From positions 756,654-820,653 of the forward strand of contig NZ_QJTD01000002.1 in assembly GCF_003217215.1 (NCBI RefSeq): 64,000 nucleotides of DNA, given 5' to 3'. Below the pieces are notes generated by a model. The model did not search any database, was not told where the DNA came from, and saw only the letters and a list, made by a program, of their open reading frames with translations. Below are positions 8,995-17,196 of this stretch, in pieces. Source of the DNA: Winogradskyella epiphytica. Lineage in GTDB: Bacteria; Bacteroidota; Bacteroidia; Flavobacteriales; Flavobacteriaceae. Every line of letters starts with the position of its first letter. Positions within the stretch are counted from its first letter, which is position 1. The translations under genes were made by a program, and so were the position numbers.

Positions 8995-9291
8995 ATGAAA
9001 AAGAGAAATAACGAGAACCAACCTATTCAAGATATTCTTAAAGAATTTGTTCAAGTGAATAACTTGCAATCGGGTTTAGATAAGGTCGATGTGAGAGAAG
9101 CTTGGGCCAACCTTATGGGAAATGGTGTGAATAATTACACCACAGCAATCGAGTTGAAACATGATACTTTATATGTACAACTGAGTTCAAGCGTTCTAAG
9201 AGAAGAACTGAGTTACGGTACAGAAAAAATCATTAAAATGCTTAACGAGTCCCTTCGTAAAGAAGTCGTCAAAAAACTAGTACTTCGTTAA
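8995..9291 (+). CDS. DUF721 domain protein (DciA-like)
   Basis: 98 residues matching the DUF721 fold: QDILKEFVQVNNLQSGLDKVDVREAWANLMG at the start, LYVQLSSSVLREELSYG in the middle (the conserved surface-strand motif VxLxSSxLRxEL) and a short basic end. Actinobacterial and proteobacterial DUF721 proteins (DciA) load or recruit the replicative helicase DnaB. The Bacteroidota versions are short like this one, and the same role is an inference. Its position downstream of recF supports a replication or repair link. Confidence 0.8.
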   Translation: MKKRNNENQPIQDILKEFVQVNNLQSGLDKVDVREAWANLMGNGVNNYTTAIELKHDTLYVQLSSSVLREELSYGTEKIIKMLNESLRKEVVKKLVLR

Positions 9292-9433
9292 ACGAATAGT
9301 CTACCTTATTTATTCGTATTACTTATTTTCAACCGACAAATCACAATCCTATTAATTTAGGGAAAATTCGTGCAAATAGTATCAGAGTTTTACTTATAAT
9401 TTGGTATTTTTAGAACATATATAATGTCTTTGC

Positions 9434-11845
9434 ATGAAGTATTTCAAATTCACCCTATCCCTTGTACTCACTATTGGGATATTTTTCGCTCTAAACACCA
9501 AATTCGGATCCATTCCACCCATTGGTAAATTCCTAAATCCCTATACCGGCGTCTGGCAAAATGAAACCGACGAAGCCATTACCGGAGAAATTGTTATTCC
9601 CGAATTGCAAGATAAAGTCACTATACATTATGATGAACAGTTAATTCCGCATGTCTTCGCGCAAAATGAAATGGACTTATATAGAGCGCAAGGTTACCTA
9701 ACCGCCAAACACAGGCTTTGGCAAATGGAGTTTCAAACCTTTGCCGCTGGAGGTCGTATTTCTGAAATTATTGGAGAAGCTGCGTTGGACTACGATAGGC
9801 AAGAACGAAGACGAGGCATGGTGTATGGCGCAGAACAAACCATTAACAAAATGGCCGAAGACGAACATACAACAGCTCTTGCTCAAGCATATGCCGATGG
9901 CGTTAACAGCTATATCAATCAACTAGATCCGAAGGATTATCCGGTAGAATATAAGTTGTTAGACTATGCTCCTGAAGAGTGGACAACGAAAAAAACAGCC
10001 TTACTATTAATGTATATGACGAAAATGTTGGCTGGTGGCGATGACGATTTGGAAAACACGAATGCCTTGCGATTATTTGGTAAAGAGCGCTATGATTTAC
10101 TTTTCCCTGATTTCTTTGATGTGACCGATCCTATAATCCCAAAAGAAACGGATTGGAGTTTTATAGACGTCCCTCAAACACCAACACCAAAAAATGAAAT
10201 CCTATTAGATTCTATTTCGGAAACTATCGAAAAACCAAACCCAGATAATGGAAGTAATAACTGGGCGGTTTCGGGTGAGAGATCTTATTCCGGACATCCT
10301 ATCTTAGCCAACGATCCTCATTTAGGCATCAACCTCCCTTCCATTTGGTTTGTGATGCAATTAAGTACGCCTACACATAATGCCTTTGGCGCTACACTAC
10401 CTGGAGCTTTAGCTGTTATATCAGGATTTAACCAAAATATAGCCTGGGGAGAAACAAATGCTACAAGAGATGTAATCGATTGGTATAAAATTGAATTCAA
10501 CGAAGACCGAACAAAATACAAGTTCGACAACGAATGGAACGATGTTAAGCATAGAGTTGAAGAAATCAAAATTAAAGGCCAACCTACCTATAGAGACTCA
10601 GTATTGTATACCCATCATGGCCCTGTAGTTTACGACAAAAACTTTAAATCGAATGAAGAGTTAGCCGGTTATGCCATGAAGTGGACAGGACATATTCCTG
10701 GTAATGGTCAAAAGACCTTCTTGGATTTAAATAAAGGAAAAAATTATGACGATTACGTAAAGGCTTTACAACATTGGGTAGCTCCTGCTCAAAATTTCGT
10801 GTTTGCCTCAACCGAAGGCGATATTGCGATTTGGATTCAAGGACTTTTCCCTAATAAATGGGAAGGTCAAGGAAAATTTGTAATGGACGGAAGCAAATCA
10901 GAAAATGACTGGCAGAGTTTTATTCCGCAACCCTTTAACGCACATACTAAAAACCCAGCACGCGGATTTGTGAGTTCTGCCAACCAACATCCCGTAGATG
11001 AGTCCTATCCTTATTACGTGTTTAATGATGGTTATGAAACCTATAGAAACCGTGTTATTAACGACTTTTTTAATTCTAAAGATAAATTCAGTATTCAAGA
11101 TTTTAAAGATTTGCATAATAACAACTACAATCTAAAAGCGGCTGAAATTGTTCCTTATATGTTAGAGCAGATGGATACCTCAACATTAACTTCCGAAGAA
11201 AAAGCCATCTACGATGAAATAAGCGATTGGCAATTTAATAATGATATTGATGAAGTTGGACCGAGTATATTCCGATTATGGTATGAAAAACTTTATGATA
11301 TGGTTTGGGACGAATTTGACGTAGAAGACACAGCTTTAGAAAAACCATTCACTTATCAAACTATTTACTTATTAAAGCATAAAGGTGATGATGCCTTTAT
11401 GGATATTGTAGACACACCAAAGGTTGAAACAGCAAAAGATTTATTCTTATTAGCTTTTAAACAAGCTAGCAAAGGTCTACTAGAGATAAAAAAGGAAAAA
11501 GGAGACTACACCTGGATGAAATATAAAGCCACTTACGCCGGTCATCTATTACAAAAACTACCTGCTTTTTCTATATATGACATTCCTGTTGGTGGCGACC
11601 GAAATATTGTAAATGCTAATTCTGAAAACCATGGAGCGTCTTGGAGAATGATTGTAGAGATGACCTCACCCCCAACAGCATTTGGTATTTATCCAGGCGG
11701 ACAGTCAGGTAATCCAGGAAGTAAATACTATGATAATTTTATAGACGATTGGGCTGCGGGCGAGTATCATAGTCTTAATTTTTTACAATCAGAGGAAGCG
11801 ACAGAAGATATCGTCGGTACACAAATATTAACACCATCTAAGTAA
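9434..11845 (+). CDS. Penicillin acylase family protein (Ntn hydrolase)
   Basis: 803 residues, standard for the family. An N-terminal hydrophobic segment (KFTLSLVLTIGIFFAL) acts as signal or anchor. The alpha chain includes AQGYLTAKHRLWQMEF. The precursor is expected to self-cleave before Ser274 in NGSNNWAVSG, the new N-terminal nucleophile of the beta chain; NDPHLG and SANQHP follow. Members hydrolyse amide bonds such as penicillins, acyl-homoserine lactones or N-acyl amino acids, and the natural substrate is unknown here. The periplasm is the likely location. The downstream membrane gene begins at its stop codon (one-base overlap). Confidence 0.93.
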   Translation: MKYFKFTLSLVLTIGIFFALNTKFGSIPPIGKFLNPYTGVWQNETDEAITGEIVIPELQDKVTIHYDEQLIPHVFAQNEMDLYRAQGYLTAKHRLWQMEFQTFAAGGRISEIIGEAALDYDRQERRRGMVYGAEQTINKMAEDEHTTALAQAYADGVNSYINQLDPKDYPVEYKLLDYAPEEWTTKKTALLLMYMTKMLAGGDDDLENTNALRLFGKERYDLLFPDFFDVTDPIIPKETDWSFIDVPQTPTPKNEILLDSISETIEKPNPDNGSNNWAVSGERSYSGHPILANDPHLGINLPSIWFVMQLSTPTHNAFGATLPGALAVISGFNQNIAWGETNATRDVIDWYKIEFNEDRTKYKFDNEWNDVKHRVEEIKIKGQPTYRDSVLYTHHGPVVYDKNFKSNEELAGYAMKWTGHIPGNGQKTFLDLNKGKNYDDYVKALQHWVAPAQNFVFASTEGDIAIWIQGLFPNKWEGQGKFVMDGSKSENDWQSFIPQPFNAHTKNPARGFVSSANQHPVDESYPYYVFNDGYETYRNRVINDFFNSKDKFSIQDFKDLHNNNYNLKAAEIVPYMLEQMDTSTLTSEEKAIYDEISDWQFNNDIDEVGPSIFRLWYEKLYDMVWDEFDVEDTALEKPFTYQTIYLLKHKGDDAFMDIVDTPKVETAKDLFLLAFKQASKGLLEIKKEKGDYTWMKYKATYAGHLLQKLPAFSIYDIPVGGDRNIVNANSENHGASWRMIVEMTSPPTAFGIYPGGQSGNPGSKYYDNFIDDWAAGEYHSLNFLQSEEATEDIVGTQILTPSK

Positions 11846-12201
11846 TGAATAAAAATAGTATCAATTTTATAGCCACTATTATATTAGCTGTTCTTTTATC
11901 CTTATTCCTGCCTTGGTGGTCGGTAATGACTGCAGCCTTAACAACAGCCTTATTCATCCCCTTAAAAAGGACAGCTGTATTTTTTATCCCGTTTTTAGCC
12001 ATTCTACTATTTTGGATAGTTTACAGTTATATCTTAAGCAGCGCGAATGATTTCACCTTAGCAAAACGTATAGCCGTGCTCCTTCCTTTAGGAGGCAATC
12101 CATATCTATTAATGATCGTTACGGGAGTTGTAGGCGGATTAGCAGCTGGTATATCAGCAGTTTTTGGAAAGCAGTTGACCTTATTATTAAAAAAGTCGTA
12201 A
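11845..12201 (+). CDS. Small integral membrane protein, unknown
   Basis: 118 residues, almost entirely hydrophobic: four helices at about 7-24, 29-42, 44-65 and 88-110, the last Gly/Ala-rich (VTGVVGGLAAGISAVFG). There are no recognisable catalytic residues. It overlaps the penicillin acylase stop by one base (TAATG), which suggests translational coupling and a possible partner or quality-control role for that enzyme; this is inference from position only. Confidence 0.6.
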   Translation: MNKNSINFIATIILAVLLSLFLPWWSVMTAALTTALFIPLKRTAVFFIPFLAILLFWIVYSYILSSANDFTLAKRIAVLLPLGGNPYLLMIVTGVVGGLAAGISAVFGKQLTLLLKKS

Positions 12202-12272
12202 CGCGAAAATTCTAAAGTCAATATGATTAGTAAGCTATAAATAGTTACGGTTCTCATAAGCCAACAATAGAC

Positions 12273-12698
12273 ATGCATATTGAAAACATATTCGAATATA
12301 TAAGAGAGATTTACCACCTAGATAAGTCGCGACTTCATTCGAATAGCAGAGAAGTTAAAGCGATTCTTCAGGCAATGGCTGAAATTGGAACAACAAAAGT
12401 TCCAGATTCAAATATCGATTTACATTATTTGATTCTATATATAGAAAAGTCATTTCAGCTTTCATTTGAGACTAATGAATCTCAAGACCCTAATGTCTGC
12501 TTTATAAAAAGTCACGAGCTTCGAGATGATTACAAAACCACCTTCACGCCTCAAGACCTCTTTAATTATTTAGCTGCAATTATCCAATCAACACCACTCC
12601 CAGATACGATTCATCAAAATCAAAAAACCCCAAGTATACCCCATCCAAAAGACGAAAAAACATTCTGGAAAATGGTCAAATTAGGAAGCCACATATAA
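12273..12698 (+). CDS. Hypothetical protein
   Basis: 141 residues, soluble and helix-rich, with no signal peptide. I do not recognise a family. The N-terminal half is amphipathic (NIFEYIREIYHLDKSRL, VKAILQAMAEIG). The C terminus has a Pro-rich linker followed by KDEKTFWKMVKLGSH. It lies 71 bases after the membrane protein on the same strand and immediately before the hairpin array, so its 3' end may be affected by array expansion. Reading-frame length and non-repetitive composition support a real gene. Confidence 0.5.
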   Translation: MHIENIFEYIREIYHLDKSRLHSNSREVKAILQAMAEIGTTKVPDSNIDLHYLILYIEKSFQLSFETNESQDPNVCFIKSHELRDDYKTTFTPQDLFNYLAAIIQSTPLPDTIHQNQKTPSIPHPKDEKTFWKMVKLGSHI

Positions 12699-12751
12699 GA
12701 AAGCTCATCTATTAAAAACAAATCGCAATTCACACCAAAACCCAAATCTAA

Positions 12752-14588
12752 GCCACAGAGCGGCGATATATTAATAGCAGGTGCAACATGTCGTTAACAA
12801 ATAAGCCACAGAGTGGCGGAATATTAATAGCGTTCATGCAATTGCAAATCCCAAATGTCAGCCGCAGAGCGGCGATATATTAATAACAGATGTAACATGG
12901 CGTTAACAATTAAGCCACAGAGTGGCGACATATTAATAGAACATATAAACACCCCACAACCAAAAGCTCCAGAGGAGCGACATATATAAAACCCGAATTT
13001 AGGCACAACAAGACGAAATAATAACCGATTTAACAAAACCCCATCATTCTGTGAAAAATTCTATAATACACAAACCCAACAATCGACGGTAATGAAAATA
13101 TACCGCTCCTATGGAGCTGTTTTATATGACCCAATCATGGTATCTACGAATATTACGCTCCTACGGAGCTAAAAACAACACTCCCTAAATTTTCTCATGA
13201 CCATTACCCCTTTTAATTAATAAAAAAAATGATAATGATTAAAACCTATTTTTCTGATCCAATTTTTACGACTAACATCAATACACCCAAATGTCAGCCG
13301 CAGAGCGGCGATATATCGATAGCAGACACAATAAGGCGTCAACATTTCAGCCACAGAGTGGCGATATATTAATAACAGGTGCAACATGTCGTTAACAAAT
13401 AAGCCACAGAGTGGCCACATATTAATAGAACATTTGAATACCCCACGTCCAAAAGCTCTAGAGGAGCGACATATATAAATTCCATATTCAACCACAGCAA
13501 TAAATATTAATCATAGGTGCAATTGCCCATCCCAACGTTTACCGCAGAGCGGCGATATATTAATAACATATACAATACGGCGTCAACAATTCAGCCACAG
13601 AGTGGCGACATATTAATAGAACATATAGACACCCCATAACCAAAAGCTCCAGAGGAGCGACATATTAACAACCCAAATTCAACCACAACAATTCATATTA
13701 ATCATAGGTGCAAGGTGCAATTGCAAATCCCAATGTCAGCCACAGAGTGGCGATATATTAATAGAACATATAGATACCCCATGTCCAAAAGCTCCAGAGG
13801 AGGGACATATTAACAACCAAAATTCAACCACAACAATACATATTAATCATAGGTGTAATTGCCCAACCCAATGTCAGCCGCAAAGCGGCGATATATTAAT
13901 AGCAGGTGCAACATGTCGTTAACAAATAAGCCACAGAGTGGCGACATATTAATCGATCATATGGATAACCAACAACCAAAAGCTCCAGAGGAGCGACATA
14001 TTAACAACCCAAATTCAACCACACCAATACATATTAATCATAGATGCAATTGCCCAACCCAATGTCAGTCGCAGAGCGGCGATATATTAATAACATATAC
14101 AATACGCATCCCAATTTCAGCCACAGAGTGGCGACATATTAATAGAACATATAGATACCCCATGACCAAAAGCTCCAGAGGAGCGACATATTAATAGCAG
14201 ATGTAACATGTCGTTAACCATGAAGCCACAGGGTGGCGACATATTAATAACGTTCATGCAATTGCGCATCCCAATGTCAGCCGCAGAGCGGCGATATATC
14301 AATAGCAAATACAATACGGCGACAATATTTCAGCCACAGAGTGGCGACATATTAATAGATCATATGGATAACACACAACCAAAAGCTCCAGAGGAGCGAC
14401 ATATTAACAACCCAAATTCAACCACACCAATAAATATTAATCATAGATACAATTGCGCATCCCAATGTCAGCCAAAGAGTGGCGACATATTAATAGAACA
14501 TATAGATACCCCATGACCAAAAGCTCCAGAGGAGCGACATATTAATAGCAGGTGCAACATGGCGTTAACCATGAAGTCACAGAGCGGC
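12752..14588 (+). repeat. Phased hairpin (REP-like) array, about 29 stem-loops
   Basis: A non-coding array of 13-base hairpins with three interchangeable 5-bp stems and usually an AGA loop: GCCGC/GCGGC, GCCAC/GTGGC and GCTCC/GGAGC. Each is followed by GAYATATTAA and similar bases. My start positions for rightward copies are 12752, 12805, 12861, 12914, 12966, 13297, 13350, 13403, 13455, 13541, 13594, 13646, 13739, 13791, 13877, 13930, 13982, 14068, 14120, 14172, 14225, 14280, 14333, 14385, 14471, 14523 and 14576. Two inverted copies are at 13105 and 13157. Consecutive starts are mostly 52-53 bp apart, with recurrent 86-bp steps. The block directly precedes a Y1 transposase gene. Confidence 0.9.
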
Positions 14589-14696
14589 GATATATTAACA
14601 AAACCCACAACAACACACAACCTATTGATTTTCAAACACATATTTCGTATTTTAATAACCTCAATTGAAATCAACAAATGATATTTCCAAATAACC

Positions 14697-15152
14697 ATGG
14701 CAAACACCTATTCACAACTCTATTTCCATATCGTTTTTGCCGTAAAAGGCAGAGCAAACCTCATTAAAACCCATTGAAAAGACGAACTCTACAAATATAT
14801 TTCAGGAATAATCACAAACAAGGATCAAAAATTAATGATCATAAACGGCATGCCGAATCACCTCCACCTCCTCATCAGCACAAAACCAAATTGCAACTTA
14901 TCAGATTTAGTAAGAGACATTAAAACCAATGCCTCGAAATGGATCAATGAAAAACGATTCGTCAACGGGAAATTCCAATGGCAAAATGGATTCGGAGCAT
15001 TTACGGTAAGTCAATCTCAACTCCAAAAAATCACAAATTATATAAAGAATCAGGAAGAACACCACAAGGTAAAATCATTCAGAGAAGAATATATCGATTT
15101 CTTAAAGGCTTATAATATCGACTTTAATACCCAATACATATTTGAAGATTAA
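14697..15152 (+). pseudogene. REP-associated tyrosine transposase (Y1/HUH, IS200-like) with one in-frame stop
   Basis: The frame from ATG 14697 encodes a complete Y1_Tnp protein (151 codons): MANTYSQLYFHIVFAVKGR, then the HUH motif H55-L56-H57 in GMPNHLHLLI, FQWQNGFGAFT, and the catalytic pair Y115/Q119 in NYIKNQEEHH. One TGA at 14775-14777 (codon 27) interrupts it; family members usually have Trp at this point (KxxWKDEL), so TGG to TGA is the simplest explanation. All catalytic residues lie downstream of the stop. A shorter product from ATG 14835 would lack the first beta strand. The enzyme class cuts single-stranded DNA beside hairpins, fitting the array just upstream. Recent inactivation or a base error are both possible. 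Confidence 0.85.
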
Positions 15153-15175
15153 CATCTTCATTTTACCCACAAAAA

Positions 15176-15203
15176 AACCTCTTAAAAATTAATTTAAGAG
15201 GTT
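15176..15203. terminator. Bidirectional terminator between transposase and immunophilin genes
   Basis: An 11-bp perfect stem (AACCTCTTAAA / TTTAAGAGGTT) with a 6-base loop. An A-tract lies on the left, which becomes a U-tract for the leftward immunophilin transcript. It sits between two convergent genes. Confidence 0.75.
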
Positions 15204-15225
15204 CTATATATTTTAAATGAATGTC

Positions 15226-16158
15226 TTATTTAACTCCCATCAACTCCACGTCAAAAACAAGGGTTGCATTTGGAGGAATAACGCCACCGGCACCTGCAGC
15301 ACCATATCCTAAATCACTAGGAATCACCAAACGCGCTTTATCACCAACGTTCAACAAGCAAATACCTTCATCCCATCCTGCGATAACCTGACCAACACCA
15401 ACTTGAAAATCTAATGGCGAATTTCTTTTGTATGATGAATCGAAAACGGTACCATCAGCCAACTGTCCTTTATAGTGTACAGAAACCATATTTCCTTTTT
15501 CTGCTTTTTTACCATCACCTTTCTGAATGATTTGGTAACGTAAACCTGATTCAGTTTCTTTAAAACCTGCAGCTAATTTATCTAATTCAGCTCGTGCAGC
15601 TTCACGCTCAGCAGCGATACGCTTTTCACGAGATCCTTCAAAAACTCTAAATGCTTCCACCGCGTTAAATTGTTCCGCAGCCTCTCCTTGTCTAATAATC
15701 TCAAGCGTTTCAATTACATCGCCTTGTGCAACGGAATCAACCACATCTTGTCCTTCTACAACCTTACCAAAAACGGTGTGCTTATTATCTAACCAATCAG
15801 TTGCAACATGAGTGATATAAAACTGACTTCCATTAGTACCAGGACCAGCATTAGCCATGGCTAAAACTCCAGGGCCGTCATGTTTTAATTCAGGATGAAA
15901 TTCATCATCAAACTTATAACCTGGATTTCCAGTTCCTGTGCCTTGTGGACAACCACCTTGAATCATAAAATCAGGAATAACTCTGTGGAACTTCAATCCA
16001 TCATAATAAGGAGTTCCTTGTGGTTTTACCGAATTTTCTAAATTTCCTTCTGCTAAAGCCACGAAATTACCTACTGTACCAGGTGTTTTCTCGAACTCTA
16101 AACTAACTAATATCTCACCTTTTGAAGTGTTGAATTTTGCGTATAAACCGTCTTGCAT
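15226..16158 (-). CDS. Cyclophilin-FKBP fusion peptidyl-prolyl isomerase
   Basis: 310 residues with two prolyl-isomerase domains. Residues ~1-165 are cyclophilin ([43 protein letters not shown]). A helical charged linker follows (about 165-200, [19 protein letters not shown]). Residues ~200-310 are FKBP ([47 protein letters not shown]). Dual-family immunophilins of this order are known from flavobacteria. It speeds Xaa-Pro isomerisation during folding. No signal peptide is visible, so it is probably cytosolic. It is monocistronic, with a good -7 box upstream and a terminator after it. Confidence 0.95.
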   Translation of the reverse strand: MQDGLYAKFNTSKGEILVSLEFEKTPGTVGNFVALAEGNLENSVKPQGTPYYDGLKFHRVIPDFMIQGGCPQGTGTGNPGYKFDDEFHPELKHDGPGVLAMANAGPGTNGSQFYITHVATDWLDNKHTVFGKVVEGQDVVDSVAQGDVIETLEIIRQGEAAEQFNAVEAFRVFEGSREKRIAAEREAARAELDKLAAGFKETESGLRYQIIQKGDGKKAEKGNMVSVHYKGQLADGTVFDSSYKRNSPLDFQVGVGQVIAGWDEGICLLNVGDKARLVIPSDLGYGAAGAGGVIPPNATLVFDVELMGVK

Positions 16159-16186
16159 TGTATATCTGTGTTTTTATTTAAGATTG

Positions 16187-16194
16187 CAAAGATA
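16187..16194 (-). promoter_or_regulatory. Putative -7 box for the immunophilin gene
   Basis: The complement reads TATCTTTG, a full match to TAnnTTTG, 28 bases before the ATG at 16158. A TTTC about 20 bases further upstream is a weak -33 candidate. Motif-based inference. Confidence 0.45.
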
Positions 16195-16399
16195 GTGAAC
16201 TGAGTTATAAGTCTGAAACTAAAAGTGATTAGCCGAATTTGAAATGAATAAAAATGAGGCACTTTGATCACGAATAAGCACGAACCCCACCTAAGACAGA
16301 CTAAGATGAATGTCGAAACACCATATCACGAGCCCAATTCCACCGCCTACAAATTTGTACTTCTAACAATAAAGCCTAAATTCGCACAAATCAAATTTC

Positions 16400-16852
16400 A
16401 TGGCATTTTCTTTATCGAAACTTTTAGGCAAATCTTCTAAAACAGAAACCACTGATTCCGTTGAAGCCATCATAAACGATGTCCAAAACAAACCATTTGG
16501 GGTTTCAGAATCCAATGTGCTATACGCAGGTTTGAATGAATTAGGAGGCTATTTCTTTTTCCAAACGGTTATCGTTGGTCAGCTTTCAGTGAAATCTAAG
16601 GTCGGTGCGGAACTTTATTTTATAGGAGAGGATAACTTTAAACTCCAACTCCATTCAGATATGCCAGAGTTTGAATCCGAAGGTTCTGATATTAAAGGAA
16701 GACACGTCACTAAAATCGATTTTGCTATCGAAGAATCTGATGTCAAAAAATTAGAGAAAGCTACACTTAAAAGCATACAACTTATAGTGAAAAAGCATGA
16801 TATCGTATTTAGCAAATACGTCGTTCTTGATGCTTCCGACGAGGAAGAATAA
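16400..16852 (+). CDS. Conserved hypothetical protein
   Basis: 150 residues, soluble, acidic C terminus (DASDEEE), no signal. It starts MAFSLSKLLGKSSKTE. The middle alternates beta strands (GGYFFFQTVIVGQLSVKSKVG) with charged turns (ELYFIGEDNFKLQLHSDMPEF). The pattern suggests a small beta-rich protein; I recognise no family. It stands alone, about 240 bases from the divergent immunophilin gene. Codon use resembles neighbouring housekeeping genes, so it is probably native. Confidence 0.6.
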   Translation: MAFSLSKLLGKSSKTETTDSVEAIINDVQNKPFGVSESNVLYAGLNELGGYFFFQTVIVGQLSVKSKVGAELYFIGEDNFKLQLHSDMPEFESEGSDIKGRHVTKIDFAIEESDVKKLEKATLKSIQLIVKKHDIVFSKYVVLDASDEEE

Positions 16853-16904
16853 CAAACGGATGAACTCAGTTACCGCAATATTAACTAAAGTAATAAGATG
16901 CATA

Positions 16905-17000
16905 ACCCACCTAACCTCACTACCCCACCAATCCCCTAATCCCTAATTCCAAATCCCTAATCACTAATCACTAATAACTAATTACTATTCCACTACTCCC
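16905..17000. repeat. Degenerate CTAATCCC-type low-complexity repeat
   Basis: A run built from variants of CCCTAATCCCTAATTCC and CACTAATCACTAATAACTAA. It is the same simple-sequence family as in the 22.8-24.3 kb repeat field. No gene is visible between 16853 and 17196; the rest of that gap holds only AT-rich sequence and the recQ terminator. Confidence 0.6.
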
Positions 17001-17100
17001 CTAGTAATTTTAAATCGAGAATCAACCAGCTCCAATTGATAATGAATAAATAGGCTATTAATAATAGTCAACACAATTGAATTTCAAATAAAATAGCCTC

Positions 17101-17149
17101 AAAAAAAATATCGAGAATAAGATGCCAATGCAACACCATGTTCTCGATA
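17101..17149 (-). terminator. Rho-independent terminator of recQ
   Basis: On the minus strand a 9-bp stem (TATCGAGAA / TTCTCGATA, arms 17141-17149 and 17109-17117) with a 23-base loop is followed by a run of eight or more T residues. It lies about 50 bases beyond the recQ stop. The loop is longer than usual. Confidence 0.6.
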
Positions 17150-17196
17150 CAAATAATCTTATCTATTAAAGAGTATATAGTCTACAAACTAAAACT

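Noticed and set aside
13859-14516. Open frames of about 100 residues within the hairpin array
   Set aside because: They translate the repeats (PQSGDILI, PEERHINN patterns) and have no independent coding signal.
12752-14588. CRISPR-like regular array
   Set aside because: The repeated part is a variable 13-base hairpin with a shared tail, spacers are themselves repetitive, and no cas gene is present.
12824-14707. Minus-strand frames across the array
   Set aside because: They are mirror translations of the hairpins.
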